Origin: Flavobacterium sp. HTF
GTDB lineage: Bacteria; Bacteroidota; Bacteroidia; Flavobacteriales; Flavobacteriaceae
Reading direction: 5' to 3'
DNA: 64,000 nt
Assembly: GCF_003105115.1 (NCBI RefSeq)
Contig: NZ_QETH01000011.1
Span: forward strand, 33,256 to 97,255
Shown: one piece after another, positions 28,574 to 38,406 of the stretch
Position numbering within the stretch: position 1 is the stretch's first letter
Layout: every line of letters begins with the position of its first letter
The notes under the pieces: generated by a model
Databases searched by the model: none
What the model saw: only the letters and a program-made list of their open reading frames with translations
Told to the model about the DNA's origin: nothing
Program-made: the position numbers and the translations under genes

Positions 28574-30460
28574 TTACTTCACTTCAAAAACATTATTTCC
28601 AGGTTTAATATCAGCCATTAATCCGCTTGGATCGATGATGATTTTTTTGATGGCTGTTTTGTTTTTATCAATTGTAAAACTGTAGTTTGACTGTGCCCAG
28701 GCCCAATCATCCAAAACAGTTCTTTTTACATTTGGGTTTGGATTTGGTTTAATGAAATTCATCATTCGTAACGGAATGTAGAACGTTTCAGACGTTCCGT
28801 CTGTATATTGTACTGTCAAATCAATTGGCATTGGCATTCTGCCAATTCTTTCTAAAGTAACTGTTGTTTTCCCTGCATTATCAGCAACATTTTTAATTCC
28901 GTAATCAATTGTATTGGCAGTTTCTGCCCAATCAATCAAATACCAGTCTAATTCTGCACCTGAGACTCTTTCTGCCGTCCTTTTGATATCGTTTGGAGTT
29001 GGATGCTTAAATTTAAAATCATTATAATATCTTTTTAAAGTTGCATCTAAATTTTCCTGCCCGATTACATAAATCAATTGAGATAAAAAGATGCTTCCTT
29101 TAACATAAGATGAAATACTGTAAGGTTTGTTTTCATCATAACGATCACCGTGAGTCGTTTGCGGTTGTTCTTTTCCTGAATTTACTAAACTGTAATAGGT
29201 ATTATAATTTCCCTGAAAAGGATTCACTACTTTTTTATCACCTTCTAACTCATTTAATGCAGCATCTTCTATATAAGTCGTAAAACCTTCATCCATCCAT
29301 GGGTGTTTGGACTCGTTAGTTGCCAAAATATGCTGGAACCAGGAATGTCCTAATTCGTGTGTTGCAGTTCCTAAAATCCCTTTAAGAGTTCCGTTTCCTA
29401 AAATTAAAGTACACATTGCATACTCCATTCCGCCATCTCCGCCCTGAATAAAAGAATATTGTTTGTATGGATAAGCCCCCACTTTTTGATTGTAAAAATC
29501 CATTACTTTCACCATTAATGGTTCTAACTGTTTCCAGTTTTCAGCAACTTTTGGAGTGTTTTTGTAAAAGAAATGCAAATCAACATCATTTGGTCCTTTT
29601 ACAATATCATGTGCATAATCTTTGTCTGCAGCCCATGTAAAATCATGAACGTTTGGCGCAATAAAATGCCATGTCAGTGTTTTTGTTTTTTTAGGGTATG
29701 TAACCGTTACACCTGCATCCTGGTAACCGTGACCAATAGAATTTTTATCCTGAAGATATCCGGAACCTCCAATTGTATATTCCTTATCGATTGTAATTTT
29801 TACATCAAAATTACCCCATACTCCGTGAAATTCCCTTGCAATGTATGGATCTGCATGCCAGCCTTCAAAATCAAATTCAGCTAATTTTGGATACCATTGT
29901 GACATTGACAATTCAATTCCTTCCGAATTATTTCTTCCGGAACGGCGAATCTGTACCGGAACCTGTCCGTCAAAATCTAAAGTAAAAGTAGTTTTTGAAT
30001 TTGGTAGAATTGGCTTAGCCAAAGTAACTTCCAAAATCGTCCCTGAAGTTCTTGTCTGAGCTGTTACACCATCTTGTTTTAAATTCGTAATTTTTAAAAA
30101 TCCTACCTCATCCGGTTTCAAAGTTTCAATTCGGCTTTGTTTGATTTCTTTTCCGGTTGCATCTTTTACTTTACTTACCATTCTTCCGTCTGGATCTTTA
30201 ATAGAATGCAGACGTGCGTCCATTTCACTTCCCGGCTGAAAAGCATTTGGAAACAGATGATAGAATACTTTTCGCAAAGTATCAGGAGAATTATTGGTGT
30301 AAACCAATTCTTGTTTCCCTTTGTATTGATAGTTTTTTACATCCATCGAAACCTCCATTTTATAATCGGCATGTTGTTGCCAATATGGAGCGCTTTGTGC
30401 GAAAGCTGAGTTTAAACCCAAACTCAAAAAAGAAAGTAGAATAATTTTACGCATATTCAT
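28574..30460 (-). CDS. Exported M1-family zinc aminopeptidase-like metallopeptidase
   Basis: The 628-residue protein has a signal peptide (IILLSFLSLGLNSAFAQ). An N-terminal beta domain with a LxxDFxGQVP-like stretch is followed by the gluzincin catalytic domain. The zinc site is complete: His368, Glu369 and His372 in THELGHSWFQH and Glu391 in MDEGFTTYIEDA, with the standard 18-residue spacing. The family exopeptidase motif appears as GGDGGMEYAM (a GxMEN variant). The enzyme probably trims peptides in the periplasm or outside the cell. The ATG at 30460 is followed by another two codons later, and either could be the start. It shares an orientation with the upstream subtilase gene but is separated from it by a terminator. 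Confidence 0.93.
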   Translation of the reverse strand: MNMRKIILLSFLSLGLNSAFAQSAPYWQQHADYKMEVSMDVKNYQYKGKQELVYTNNSPDTLRKVFYHLFPNAFQPGSEMDARLHSIKDPDGRMVSKVKDATGKEIKQSRIETLKPDEVGFLKITNLKQDGVTAQTRTSGTILEVTLAKPILPNSKTTFTLDFDGQVPVQIRRSGRNNSEGIELSMSQWYPKLAEFDFEGWHADPYIAREFHGVWGNFDVKITIDKEYTIGGSGYLQDKNSIGHGYQDAGVTVTYPKKTKTLTWHFIAPNVHDFTWAADKDYAHDIVKGPNDVDLHFFYKNTPKVAENWKQLEPLMVKVMDFYNQKVGAYPYKQYSFIQGGDGGMEYAMCTLILGNGTLKGILGTATHELGHSWFQHILATNESKHPWMDEGFTTYIEDAALNELEGDKKVVNPFQGNYNTYYSLVNSGKEQPQTTHGDRYDENKPYSISSYVKGSIFLSQLIYVIGQENLDATLKRYYNDFKFKHPTPNDIKRTAERVSGAELDWYLIDWAETANTIDYGIKNVADNAGKTTVTLERIGRMPMPIDLTVQYTDGTSETFYIPLRMMNFIKPNPNPNVKRTVLDDWAWAQSNYSFTIDKNKTAIKKIIIDPSGLMADIKPGNNVFEVK

Positions 30461-30464
30461 TTAA

Positions 30465-30497
30465 ATAAAAAAATGGAAGAGCCGCAACTCTTCCATT
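30465..30497 (-). terminator. Rho-independent terminator after the subtilase gene
   Basis: A perfect 10-bp stem, AATGGAAGAG at 30472-30481 with CTCTTCCATT at 30488-30497, is followed on the reverse strand by a run of Ts (complement of the As at 30465-30471). It sits between the S8 gene stop at 30517 and the M1 gene start at 30460, uncoupling the two peptidase genes. Confidence 0.9.
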
Positions 30498-30516
30498 GGA
30501 TTAGTATGTTATTTTT

Positions 30517-32151
30517 TTATTTTTTTGACATTTTTTCAGCCATCAATAAAGCATTATAAGCATTTACCATTTTTGCCGTTTTAGACGATTCAGCAGAAGA
30601 AACCGCAACTGGTTCTTGGTCCGGATTTGGGTTTTCGCCCAAAACTACCATTGAAGGAAGCAAAACTCCTGAATCCATCAAAATGTGTTTTACCTGAGAT
30701 GCTTTTAGTTTTGGATAATAAGAACGAATTAAAGCAGCAACTCCGGCAGCATTTGGAGATGCCATTGATGTTCCCTGCAGGTATTTGTATTTATTATTCG
30801 GAACTGTTGCGTAAATCTCTTCTCCCGGAGCAAAAACATCTACGTTGATTTTTCCGAAATTAGAAAATGGTGCTACTACATTTTTTCCATATTGTTTATT
30901 AATTGCACCGATAGTAATGACATTATCAGCGAATTCCTTAATGTTGTCCTGAGAATCATTTGGATAATTGATGTTTTTTGTTTCATCAATATTATAACCG
31001 TCATTTCCTGCAGCGTGAACAATTAAAACATCTTTTTTGGCTGCATATTTTATAGCATCATAAACCCATTGTTTATGAGGTGAAAAACTTTTTCCGAAAC
31101 TTCCGTTGATTACTTTTGCTCCGTTGTCTACAGCGTAACGAATTGCCAACGCAATATCTTTATCGTATTCATCTCCGTCAGGAACTGCTCTTACTGTCAA
31201 AATTTCAACGTTATTTGAAATTCCGTCCCCGCCTAAATTATTCCCGCGAACCTGGGCAATAATTCCGGCAACGTGAGTTCCGTGAAGTGCTTTTTCTTTG
31301 TCCGGTCCAAAAACGACATTATTACCATAACGGTTATTTTTGATATCTTCCGGATTATCTCCCAAAGATTTTCTTCCGTCTAATTCTTTATTTAAATTAT
31401 AATTTAACTGATCATAAACTGACTCTCTGTAATCTTCTAATTCTGCTTCAGGGTCAAAAGTTGGTCCTGCATTTCCAAAAATCTGGGTCATTACCATTTT
31501 ACTTCTGGCAACTTTTGGATCTGTTGACGTGATACTGCTTAAATCTTCAAGTTTATAAGTCGTTTTATTTAACTCTTTTTTTATAGTATTATGCACATCA
31601 AGTAAAAAATCAACCTGCTGTTTATCTTCTAAAGCTTTCTTATATTTTTCGTCATATTGTGCCAGAGCATTTTTATATTCGGCAGATCCATCGTCTTTCT
31701 TTTTAATGATACGGGTCATTTCAAGATTTTCGTGTACTACATCTCCAAGGAAATTCCATCCATTGATATCATCAATAAAACCGTTTTTATCATCATCGAT
31801 TCCGTTACCGGGAATTTCTTTAGGATTTGTCCAGATCATTCCTTTTAGATCTTCATGCTCAATATCTACTCCGGAATCTATAATACCAACGATAACTTTT
31901 TTACCTGTTTTCCCTTGCAATAATTCGGCGTAAGCCTTATCAACACTCATTCCGGGAATAGAATCTTTTACTAAATCAAGATGACTCCATCTTTTTAATT
32001 CATTTTCACTAACTGGTGCTTTTTTTACAACTGTTAATGGAGCCGTAATAAATTCTTTAGAAGTTGAAACTTGTGCCTGCGCACTCGCGCCGCAACCTGC
32101 CAAAACAAGTAATGCAAAAGCAGATAAAGTATTTAGTTTAATATGATTCAT
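30517..32151 (-). CDS. S8-family serine peptidase (subtilase), predicted lipoprotein
   Basis: The 544-residue subtilase has a lipobox (FALLVLAGC, Cys20), so it is probably anchored to the periplasmic face or cell surface. The catalytic triad is intact: Asp92 in IIDSGVDIEHED, His290 in HGTHVAGIIAQ and Ser462 in GTSMASPNAAG, with the oxyanion Asn383 in HAAGNDG. Between the Asp and His motifs lies a long helical insert (about residues 140-285: KKKDDGSAEYKNALAQYDEK and following), a feature I associate with a Bacteroidota subgroup of subtilases. No separate prodomain or T9SS tail is seen. Transcription is ended by the hairpin at 30465-30497. Confidence 0.94.
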   Translation of the reverse strand: MNHIKLNTLSAFALLVLAGCGASAQAQVSTSKEFITAPLTVVKKAPVSENELKRWSHLDLVKDSIPGMSVDKAYAELLQGKTGKKVIVGIIDSGVDIEHEDLKGMIWTNPKEIPGNGIDDDKNGFIDDINGWNFLGDVVHENLEMTRIIKKKDDGSAEYKNALAQYDEKYKKALEDKQQVDFLLDVHNTIKKELNKTTYKLEDLSSITSTDPKVARSKMVMTQIFGNAGPTFDPEAELEDYRESVYDQLNYNLNKELDGRKSLGDNPEDIKNNRYGNNVVFGPDKEKALHGTHVAGIIAQVRGNNLGGDGISNNVEILTVRAVPDGDEYDKDIALAIRYAVDNGAKVINGSFGKSFSPHKQWVYDAIKYAAKKDVLIVHAAGNDGYNIDETKNINYPNDSQDNIKEFADNVITIGAINKQYGKNVVAPFSNFGKINVDVFAPGEEIYATVPNNKYKYLQGTSMASPNAAGVAALIRSYYPKLKASQVKHILMDSGVLLPSMVVLGENPNPDQEPVAVSSAESSKTAKMVNAYNALLMAEKMSKK

Positions 32152-32377
32152 GAAACCTATTTTAAATGTAAAGTTAAAAGTTGCGACTAAATTATGCTTT
32201 TTTGTTACAAAAAACTAACTGTTAACAATGTGTTATGAATTTTAGCTTTTTATAAAGGTTACATCTCTATTTATTCTTTTAAAATTTGACTTCAGATTAC
32301 AAAAAATTAATACGTCTTTACTCATAATTTAAATCGCAAAAATTGTATTATTGCATAACTAATTCCAAAATAACTCT

Positions 32378-35300
32378 ATGAAAACAAAACTACTCTTACT
32401 GCTATTTTTAGCAAATTTTTCTATTTATGCACAGACCAATTTAGTTTCCAATGGGAATCTTGAAACATGGGCAGCCGGCGTACCACAAAATTGGACGATT
32501 TCAAACTCGGTAACTCAAAGTTTAAATAGTTCAGGAGGGACTTATAGTGCACAACTGTCCTATATCACTGTTTCTCCAAAAATAATTGCATCGGTGCCAT
32601 TAAAGGCCGGAGCTACTTATACTATTAAGTATAAATACAAATATGTAAATAGTAATTATAGTGGAGATCATCCTATTTCATTAAAAATATCGGCAGCAGG
32701 AAGCAGTAGCTCAATATCGAGCAGTATTTTTGCAACGAATAATTTATGGACTGAAAAAGAAACTACTTTTACTCCGGATAGTGATCTTTCTTATGATTTA
32801 TCAATTTCTACTTTTAGTTTTGACTCTCAGGCTTTTGATATCTTAATCGATGATGTTGCTGTATATGATGACAATGAAGTTTTACAGTATACTGCTATTC
32901 CGGATATTAATTTTGAAAACAAACTGATTAGCCTGGGTATTGATTCGGGTACTCCGGACGGACAGGTTTTGACTTCCAAAGTGGCTTCATTGACTGTTCT
33001 TGATGTTAGTAGCAGTTCTATTACAGACCTCACCGGAATTGAGGCTTTTGTAGCTTTAAAATCATTAAGCTGTTCGACTAATCGACTGACTCAATTAAAT
33101 GTGTCTAAAAATATTGCACTTACCGAGTTAAACTGTAGTAATAACCTTTTAACAGCACTTGATTTATCTGGTAATACATTGTTGACGTCGATATCGTGCG
33201 ATTATAACAAATTAACAACGCTTAGTTTTTCTAATAATTTAGCACTTACGAATATTGTTTGCGCCAACAACCAACTTACCAGTATTGACGTTTCGAAGCA
33301 ATTAGCTCTGGAAACATTAAATTGTGGATACAATAAAATTGATGCTCTCGATGTAACCTCCAATGTGAATCTTTGGAAAATTATATGTAATGACAATTGG
33401 TTGAAAAGTCTCGATTTAAGTAAAAATAACAAACTGACTTTTATGTTTGCTCATTCTAATAGTTTAAGCAGTTTGAATATTCAGAATGGAACAAATTATT
33501 TATTTAATCCTAATACTTCTGTTGCAAGTTTTTATCAAAACCCATACTTAACATGTATCCAGGTGGATAATATAGCAGAAGCAAATGCCCGTTGGGTGAA
33601 CAGAAAAGATGCTCTTGCAGATTTTAGTACAGATTGTGCTGCTTTTACCTCTATCCCTGATGTTAATTTTGAAAAAAAGCTGATTGCTCTTGGAATTGAC
33701 AGGGATGGCTTAAATGGAAAAGTCCAGACTTCAAGAATTGCTTCAGTAAAAGTTTTAAATATTACCAGTAGTTCTATTGCTGATATCACAGGAATTCAGG
33801 ATTTTGAGGCATTGACTACTTTATACTGTTATGATAACCAAATTACAACTCTAGATATTTCTAAGAATATTAATTTAACAACCCTGAGTTGTGGACAGAA
33901 TAAATTAACTTCTCTGGATGTATCCAAAAATTTAGCATTACAAGACTTATCTTTTTCTTCCAATCAATTGACAACGATTGATGTTTCTAAAAATTTAGCA
34001 TTAACGTCTTTAGCATTTTTCAGTAATAATCTAACGAGTTTAGATATATCTCACAATTTAGCACTAAATGTTTTGCAAAGTCAATCAAACCAATTGACAA
34101 CAATTGATATTTCTAAAAATTCAGCATTAACTGTATTAGGCGTTTCTACTAATAAATTGACAAACCTTGATGTTTCGGCTAATTTAAATCTAACATCTTT
34201 GGCCTGTGATCAAAATCTCTTAACTAGTCTGGATGTTTCAAAAAACACTCTATTAAAGACTTTAAATTGTTCTAACAATGAATTGAAATGTATACTTGTT
34301 GCTGATGTAGATTTCGCATACACTTACTGGAGCAACACTAAAGACAAATCAGCCTTTTATACTAAAGATTGTGATGCCGTTACATTAATTCCGGATCTTA
34401 ATTTTGAAAATAAATTAATTAGCCTGGGAATAGATACGGGAACTCCTGATGGACAAGTGTTGACCGGAAGTATTGCTAATGTAACTTTCTTAAACGTTAG
34501 TAAAAGTAATATTTCAGATCTAACAGGAATACAAGACTTTATATCGTTAAATTATTTGAATTGCGGTCAAAATAGTTTAACAGCATTGGATGTAAGTGAA
34601 AATGCCGTTTTAGATGCTTTATTTTGTAATAATAACCAGATTGCTGTTTTAGATGTAAGTAAGAATACTGCTTTAACTTTTTTAAGCTGTAATAACAACC
34701 AGATTAAAGCTTTAGATGTAAGCAAAAATACTGCTTTAACTGTTTTGGATTGCAATAACAACCAGATTGCAACTATAGATGTAAGTAATAATCTTGCTTT
34801 GACTGACTTAATTTGCTACGCAAATAAATTAACCTCTTTGGATGTTAAAAAAAATACAGCTTTAACAAAATTAGACTCAGGTTCAAACCAATATACTTCG
34901 TTAGATGTAAGTGCAAATACTGCTTTAACATTTTTAGGATGTAATACCAGTCAATTAACCTCTATAGACGTAAGCAAAAATACCGCCTTGACTCTGCTGG
35001 ACTGTCGTGAAAATAAAATAACCAATTTGGATGTTTCTAAACTCACTGCTCTAACAGAGCTATATTGTCAGTCTAATCAACTAAAAGATTTGGATGTAAG
35101 TAAAAATAAATCTTTGGAACTTATAAATTGTTCAAAAAATCAGCTAACCACTTTGGATTTAAGTACACATCCAGCCACAATTGGTTTATATGCTAATTCT
35201 AATCAATTAACGAGTCTAAATTTGAAGAATGGAAATAATGCTAACTTTCAATTGCTATATTTAAATCTTACAAACAATCCAAATCTAAGCTGTATTCAGG

Positions 35301-36103
35301 TTGATGACAAAGTCTATTCTGATGCTAACTGGTCAGCAAAAAAAGATGCAACCGCAAATTACGATACTAATTGTTCAAGTTTTTACACTGAGATTCCAGA
35401 TTCAAATTTTGAACAGAAGCTAGTTGATTTAGGGATTGATACAGATGGTTTAAATGGAAAAATTACCACTGCAAACATAACCTCAATTACCTCTTTAGAT
35501 CTTTCGAATGGTAATATTAAAAATCTAGCAGGAATTGAAAATTTCACAGCATTAAACATTTTAGATTGCAGGAATAATCAACTTACTACTTTAGATCTTT
35601 CTAAAAACAGTAATCTTCAAATTTTGTATGCTACAGGAAATCCGCTTGTATATCTGAATTTGAAAAACGGAAATAATCAAAATCTTATTATCCAACCAGA
35701 AACGGCTAAGAATGCAGCAGGTATTACAGGAACAACATTTATAGGTCTTACTTCATTGAGTTGTGTAAAAGTAGACGATGCCGCGTATTCTAACACAAAC
35801 TGGGCTAAAATCAAAGAAACTACTACAACCTACTCTGAGACATGTACATTAGGTCTTGAAGATTCCGTTTTTGATAAAGTTGCTTTGTATCCTAACCCAA
35901 CGAAAGGTGAATTGAACATTCAAAATGTTCAACTTGAAAAAGCTACCGTTTATAATTCATTAGGGCAATTGGTAAAAACGTTTACTTTAGATTCTTCGAA
36001 CAGTGATAATAAAATCAACTTATCTGGTTTACCAAAAGGAATATACTATGTATACTTAATTAATCAGGACTTTGCTTCTGCTAAAAAAGTAATAGTAGAA
36101 TAA
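32378..36103 (+). CDS. Giant secreted leucine-rich-repeat protein with T9SS sorting domain
   Basis: The 1241-residue protein has a signal peptide (LLLLLFLANFSIYAQ), an N-terminal beta-sandwich resembling a carbohydrate-binding module (about 20-165, SNGNLETWAAGVPQNWTISN), four leucine-rich blocks and a C-terminal T9SS sorting domain (about 1168-1241, LYPNPTKGELN to KKVIVE). Each block opens with a capping motif, IPDxNFExKLIxLGID, at about residues 173, 424, 670 and 1004, followed by roughly 21-residue repeats of the form LDVSKNxALTxLxCxxNQL. Block 3 is the longest. Such LRR proteins commonly mediate surface adhesion or ligand binding; no catalytic motif is seen. Near-identical repeats suggest recent internal duplication. 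Confidence 0.93.
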   Translation: MKTKLLLLLFLANFSIYAQTNLVSNGNLETWAAGVPQNWTISNSVTQSLNSSGGTYSAQLSYITVSPKIIASVPLKAGATYTIKYKYKYVNSNYSGDHPISLKISAAGSSSSISSSIFATNNLWTEKETTFTPDSDLSYDLSISTFSFDSQAFDILIDDVAVYDDNEVLQYTAIPDINFENKLISLGIDSGTPDGQVLTSKVASLTVLDVSSSSITDLTGIEAFVALKSLSCSTNRLTQLNVSKNIALTELNCSNNLLTALDLSGNTLLTSISCDYNKLTTLSFSNNLALTNIVCANNQLTSIDVSKQLALETLNCGYNKIDALDVTSNVNLWKIICNDNWLKSLDLSKNNKLTFMFAHSNSLSSLNIQNGTNYLFNPNTSVASFYQNPYLTCIQVDNIAEANARWVNRKDALADFSTDCAAFTSIPDVNFEKKLIALGIDRDGLNGKVQTSRIASVKVLNITSSSIADITGIQDFEALTTLYCYDNQITTLDISKNINLTTLSCGQNKLTSLDVSKNLALQDLSFSSNQLTTIDVSKNLALTSLAFFSNNLTSLDISHNLALNVLQSQSNQLTTIDISKNSALTVLGVSTNKLTNLDVSANLNLTSLACDQNLLTSLDVSKNTLLKTLNCSNNELKCILVADVDFAYTYWSNTKDKSAFYTKDCDAVTLIPDLNFENKLISLGIDTGTPDGQVLTGSIANVTFLNVSKSNISDLTGIQDFISLNYLNCGQNSLTALDVSENAVLDALFCNNNQIAVLDVSKNTALTFLSCNNNQIKALDVSKNTALTVLDCNNNQIATIDVSNNLALTDLICYANKLTSLDVKKNTALTKLDSGSNQYTSLDVSANTALTFLGCNTSQLTSIDVSKNTALTLLDCRENKITNLDVSKLTALTELYCQSNQLKDLDVSKNKSLELINCSKNQLTTLDLSTHPATIGLYANSNQLTSLNLKNGNNANFQLLYLNLTNNPNLSCIQVDDKVYSDANWSAKKDATANYDTNCSSFYTEIPDSNFEQKLVDLGIDTDGLNGKITTANITSITSLDLSNGNIKNLAGIENFTALNILDCRNNQLTTLDLSKNSNLQILYATGNPLVYLNLKNGNNQNLIIQPETAKNAAGITGTTFIGLTSLSCVKVDDAAYSNTNWAKIKETTTTYSETCTLGLEDSVFDKVALYPNPTKGELNIQNVQLEKATVYNSLGQLVKTFTLDSSNSDNKINLSGLPKGIYYVYLINQDFASAKKVIVE

Positions 36104-36120
36104 TACAATTTAGTTCAACC

Positions 36121-36161
36121 AAAAAATCCCATTTTCATTATAGTTGAAAATGGGATTTTTT
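36121..36161. terminator. Bidirectional terminator between the LRR and MBL genes
   Basis: A 17-bp perfect stem pairs 36121-36137 (core AATCCCATTTTCA) with 36145-36161 (TGAAAATGGGATT) around a 7-nt loop, flanked by As and Ts. It serves both convergent genes. Confidence 0.92.
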
Positions 36162-36176
36162 ATTTTTTCTTTTCTT

Positions 36177-37034
36177 TTAAAGAATTTCTTCGCAGGTAAA
36201 AACTTCTTTTAACCGAACTCCTTTTTCAGTATGCTCAACGGTTATAATCTGGTTGTGCGCATCGTGTTCTAAAAACAAATAATGGTTGTTATCTGCTGCT
36301 GCATTCAGGAATTTAGATTTTTCCGGCATTGTCAACAATGGTCGTGTATCATATCCCATAACATACGGCAACGGAATATGTCCGGCTGTAGCCAATAAAT
36401 CGGCACAAAAAACGATGGTTTTATCCTGATATTTTATGTGTGGAATCATTTGTTTTTCGGTATGACCATCAACGTAGAAAATATCAAAACCTAATTCCTC
36501 TGAAAACCCAAAATCACTATTTGGCCTTTGAATAAAATTCAACTGCCCGCTTTCCTGCATGGGTATAATATTCTCTGTGAGGAAAGAAGCTTTTTCACGG
36601 GGATTTGGTTTAGTTGCCCATTCCCAATGATTTTCGTTTGTCCAGTATTTTGCATTCTTAAATGCCGGTTCGTAACCTGTTTTATCAGAATTCCATTGTA
36701 CACTTCCCCCGCAATGATCAAAATGAAGATGAGTCATAAAAACATCTGTTATATTATCCCGTTGAAAACCATATTTTGCTAAAGATTTATCTATGGAGTG
36801 AGAACCCCAAAGCGAATAATAACCAAAAAACTTTTCTGATTGCTTGTCTCCCATTCCGGTGTCGATCAAAATCAGCCGGTTTCCGTCTTCTATAAGCAAA
36901 CAGCGTGCTGCAATATCAATCAGGTTATTGCTGTCGGCCGGATTGGTCTTATTCCAGATTGTTTTTGGCACAACGCCGAACATGGCGCCTCCGTCTAGTT
37001 TAAAATTTCCGGATTCTATTGGGTAAAGTTTCAT
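36177..37034 (-). CDS. MBL-fold metallo-hydrolase (lactonase-like)
   Basis: The start at 37034 (MKLYPIESGNFKLDGGAMFG) is preferred over the in-frame ATG at 37061 because it aligns with the usual family N-terminus. The dinuclear metal site motif is THLHFDHCGG, followed by a late His in YVDGHTEKQMIPH, Asp in VFCADLLATAGH, and a C-terminal His in LFLEHDAHNQI. The layout (DTGMGDKQSEKFFGYY after the first strands) resembles quorum-quenching lactonases and related cytosolic hydrolases. No signal peptide is visible. The substrate is unknown. The gene lies alone between a terminator and a short gap. Confidence 0.85.
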   Translation of the reverse strand: MKLYPIESGNFKLDGGAMFGVVPKTIWNKTNPADSNNLIDIAARCLLIEDGNRLILIDTGMGDKQSEKFFGYYSLWGSHSIDKSLAKYGFQRDNITDVFMTHLHFDHCGGSVQWNSDKTGYEPAFKNAKYWTNENHWEWATKPNPREKASFLTENIIPMQESGQLNFIQRPNSDFGFSEELGFDIFYVDGHTEKQMIPHIKYQDKTIVFCADLLATAGHIPLPYVMGYDTRPLLTMPEKSKFLNAAADNNHYLFLEHDAHNQIITVEHTEKGVRLKEVFTCEEIL

Positions 37035-37120
37035 GAGAGTAAATTTCAATATTGGAAACAAAGCTAGGAAATTGGATTTCTTTATGCTAAGATTTGAAAC
37101 TAAAAAACTCCCTAATAGTT

Positions 37121-38029
37121 TTAATCGAGTGTGATAGAAGTGCTTCCTATTATTTCTTGTTTATCAAAGAAATTCACAAAATAAGTTCCTTTTTTAAATT
37201 GATATTCATTTGCAGGATTCAAAATCCCATAAATATTTGCAGGTTTCCCCTGAAAATCAACAGCAACTATAAAACTGTACACCAAAGCTTTTCCGTTATC
37301 AAATTCTATCAGCTTATTTTCGCCTAAAACCGAATTTTTTTGATCTAAAACCTGAATATAAAAAACTCTTTTCCCGGTTTTGGCAGCAGAATTTCCCGTT
37401 ACCGAAAAACTCACTTTAAATTTTTTGGTATTTCTGGCTTTGTCGGTTTCAATTTCCTTACCCGAACTTTTTTCCCTTAATGCAATAACATTAAAATTAT
37501 CAGATGTTAGTTTAGAAGCATCCTTGAGACTGTATTCCAGTTTTTTTTGTTTTGAAATTAAGGTATCATTTTCTTCCTTTTGTTTACTCATAATAAGACT
37601 CTGACTTTGAATTTCAGTGAGCAGGGTCTTATTTTGTGATTTTAATTTTTTAATTTCCAGAACTTTGGCATTTAAACTGGAAAGCTGTTTTCTGTAGATT
37701 TGTATTTGAGAAGGAGAAGGATTTTCAGAAGCTTTAATAATTTCCATTAAATTTTCAACATTTTTTCTTTCAATCTCCAGTTCCTGAGACAATGCTGTTT
37801 TTTCTAATATAGCAACATCATAAGCTAATTTTAATGTAGCGAGAGAATCTAATATATTTTTTTGTGCCAGACTTTGCCTGTTATTTTCTGAAAAATGGCT
37901 GGTTATTGTCCTGGCTTTTTCACTTTTATTTGGTTCGTTACTAAAAACAAATACTGTAATACCTAATCCAAAACCACAAAATACTAATAAAAGTGCTTTC
38001 AACCATTTGTTTTCATGCTGTTTTTTCAT
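37121..38029 (-). CDS. Membrane-anchored coiled-coil protein of unknown function
   Basis: The 302-residue product has one N-terminal transmembrane helix (about 9-30, WLKALLLVFCGFGLGITVFV). A long coiled-coil region follows (about 55-180, e.g. LSSLNAKVLEIKKLKSQNK), then a beta-rich C-terminal domain (about 195-302) with KKFKVSFSVTGN, GKRVFYIQVLDQK and GTYFVNFFDKQEIIGSTSI. I recognise no named family, although similar Bacteroidota proteins are sometimes labelled as chromosome-partitioning or cell-envelope proteins without evidence. Topology suggests the coiled coil and beta domain face the periplasm. No co-directional neighbour lies within an operon-like distance except the MBL gene 59 bp downstream. 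Confidence 0.75.
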   Translation of the reverse strand: MKKQHENKWLKALLLVFCGFGLGITVFVFSNEPNKSEKARTITSHFSENNRQSLAQKNILDSLATLKLAYDVAILEKTALSQELEIERKNVENLMEIIKASENPSPSQIQIYRKQLSSLNAKVLEIKKLKSQNKTLLTEIQSQSLIMSKQKEENDTLISKQKKLEYSLKDASKLTSDNFNVIALREKSSGKEIETDKARNTKKFKVSFSVTGNSAAKTGKRVFYIQVLDQKNSVLGENKLIEFDNGKALVYSFIVAVDFQGKPANIYGILNPANEYQFKKGTYFVNFFDKQEIIGSTSITLD

Positions 38030-38406
38030 AATTTCTCACAATTTTACGCAAAAATAGCAATAAGTAACGAATTAAAAATGCGTATAAACACCCTTTTTTT
38101 AACATATTTATCATATTATTGATACTTAAATCCTACAAAACGATTGTTTTTTTAATAATTATGCAAATATTTTAAAAAACTTCTTTTGTTTATTCAAATA
38201 TTAAACGATTTGGATTATTAAATAACTTCTGTCTATTTTAACATTTGTTATAATAATGTGAACCATTATGGAAAAAGGTTTTTAAGTCGTATCTTTGCAG
38301 ATAATTTCATTTCAGCATTGACAGACAGCACTTTAAATTGTAATAAATTCATTACCATTTCAGATGCAGCCTAAAATGAATGAAAAAGATAAATACCATA
38401 AATACA
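38030..38406 (+). promoter_or_regulatory. 377-bp divergent intergenic region with the suf promoter
   Basis: This AT-rich region separates the coiled-coil gene from the suf cluster. TATCTTTG at 38290-38297 is an exact TAnnTTTG -7 box; a convincing TTG -33 is not visible at the expected distance. The leader from there to the sufA start is about 100 nt. I see no known riboswitch or RNA gene in it, and no obvious Fur or IscR-type palindrome. Confidence 0.55.

Noticed and set aside
34560..35110. Regularly spaced near-identical DNA repeats that could suggest a CRISPR-like or satellite array
   Set aside because: The period is a multiple of three and the repeats lie in frame in the LRR protein, giving the LxxLDVSKN pattern; they are coding repeats.
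38030..38379. A riboswitch or Fe-S-responsive RNA or operator before sufA
   Set aside because: Only a TATCTTTG promoter box could be supported. I found no conserved riboswitch core and no convincing palindromic operator.
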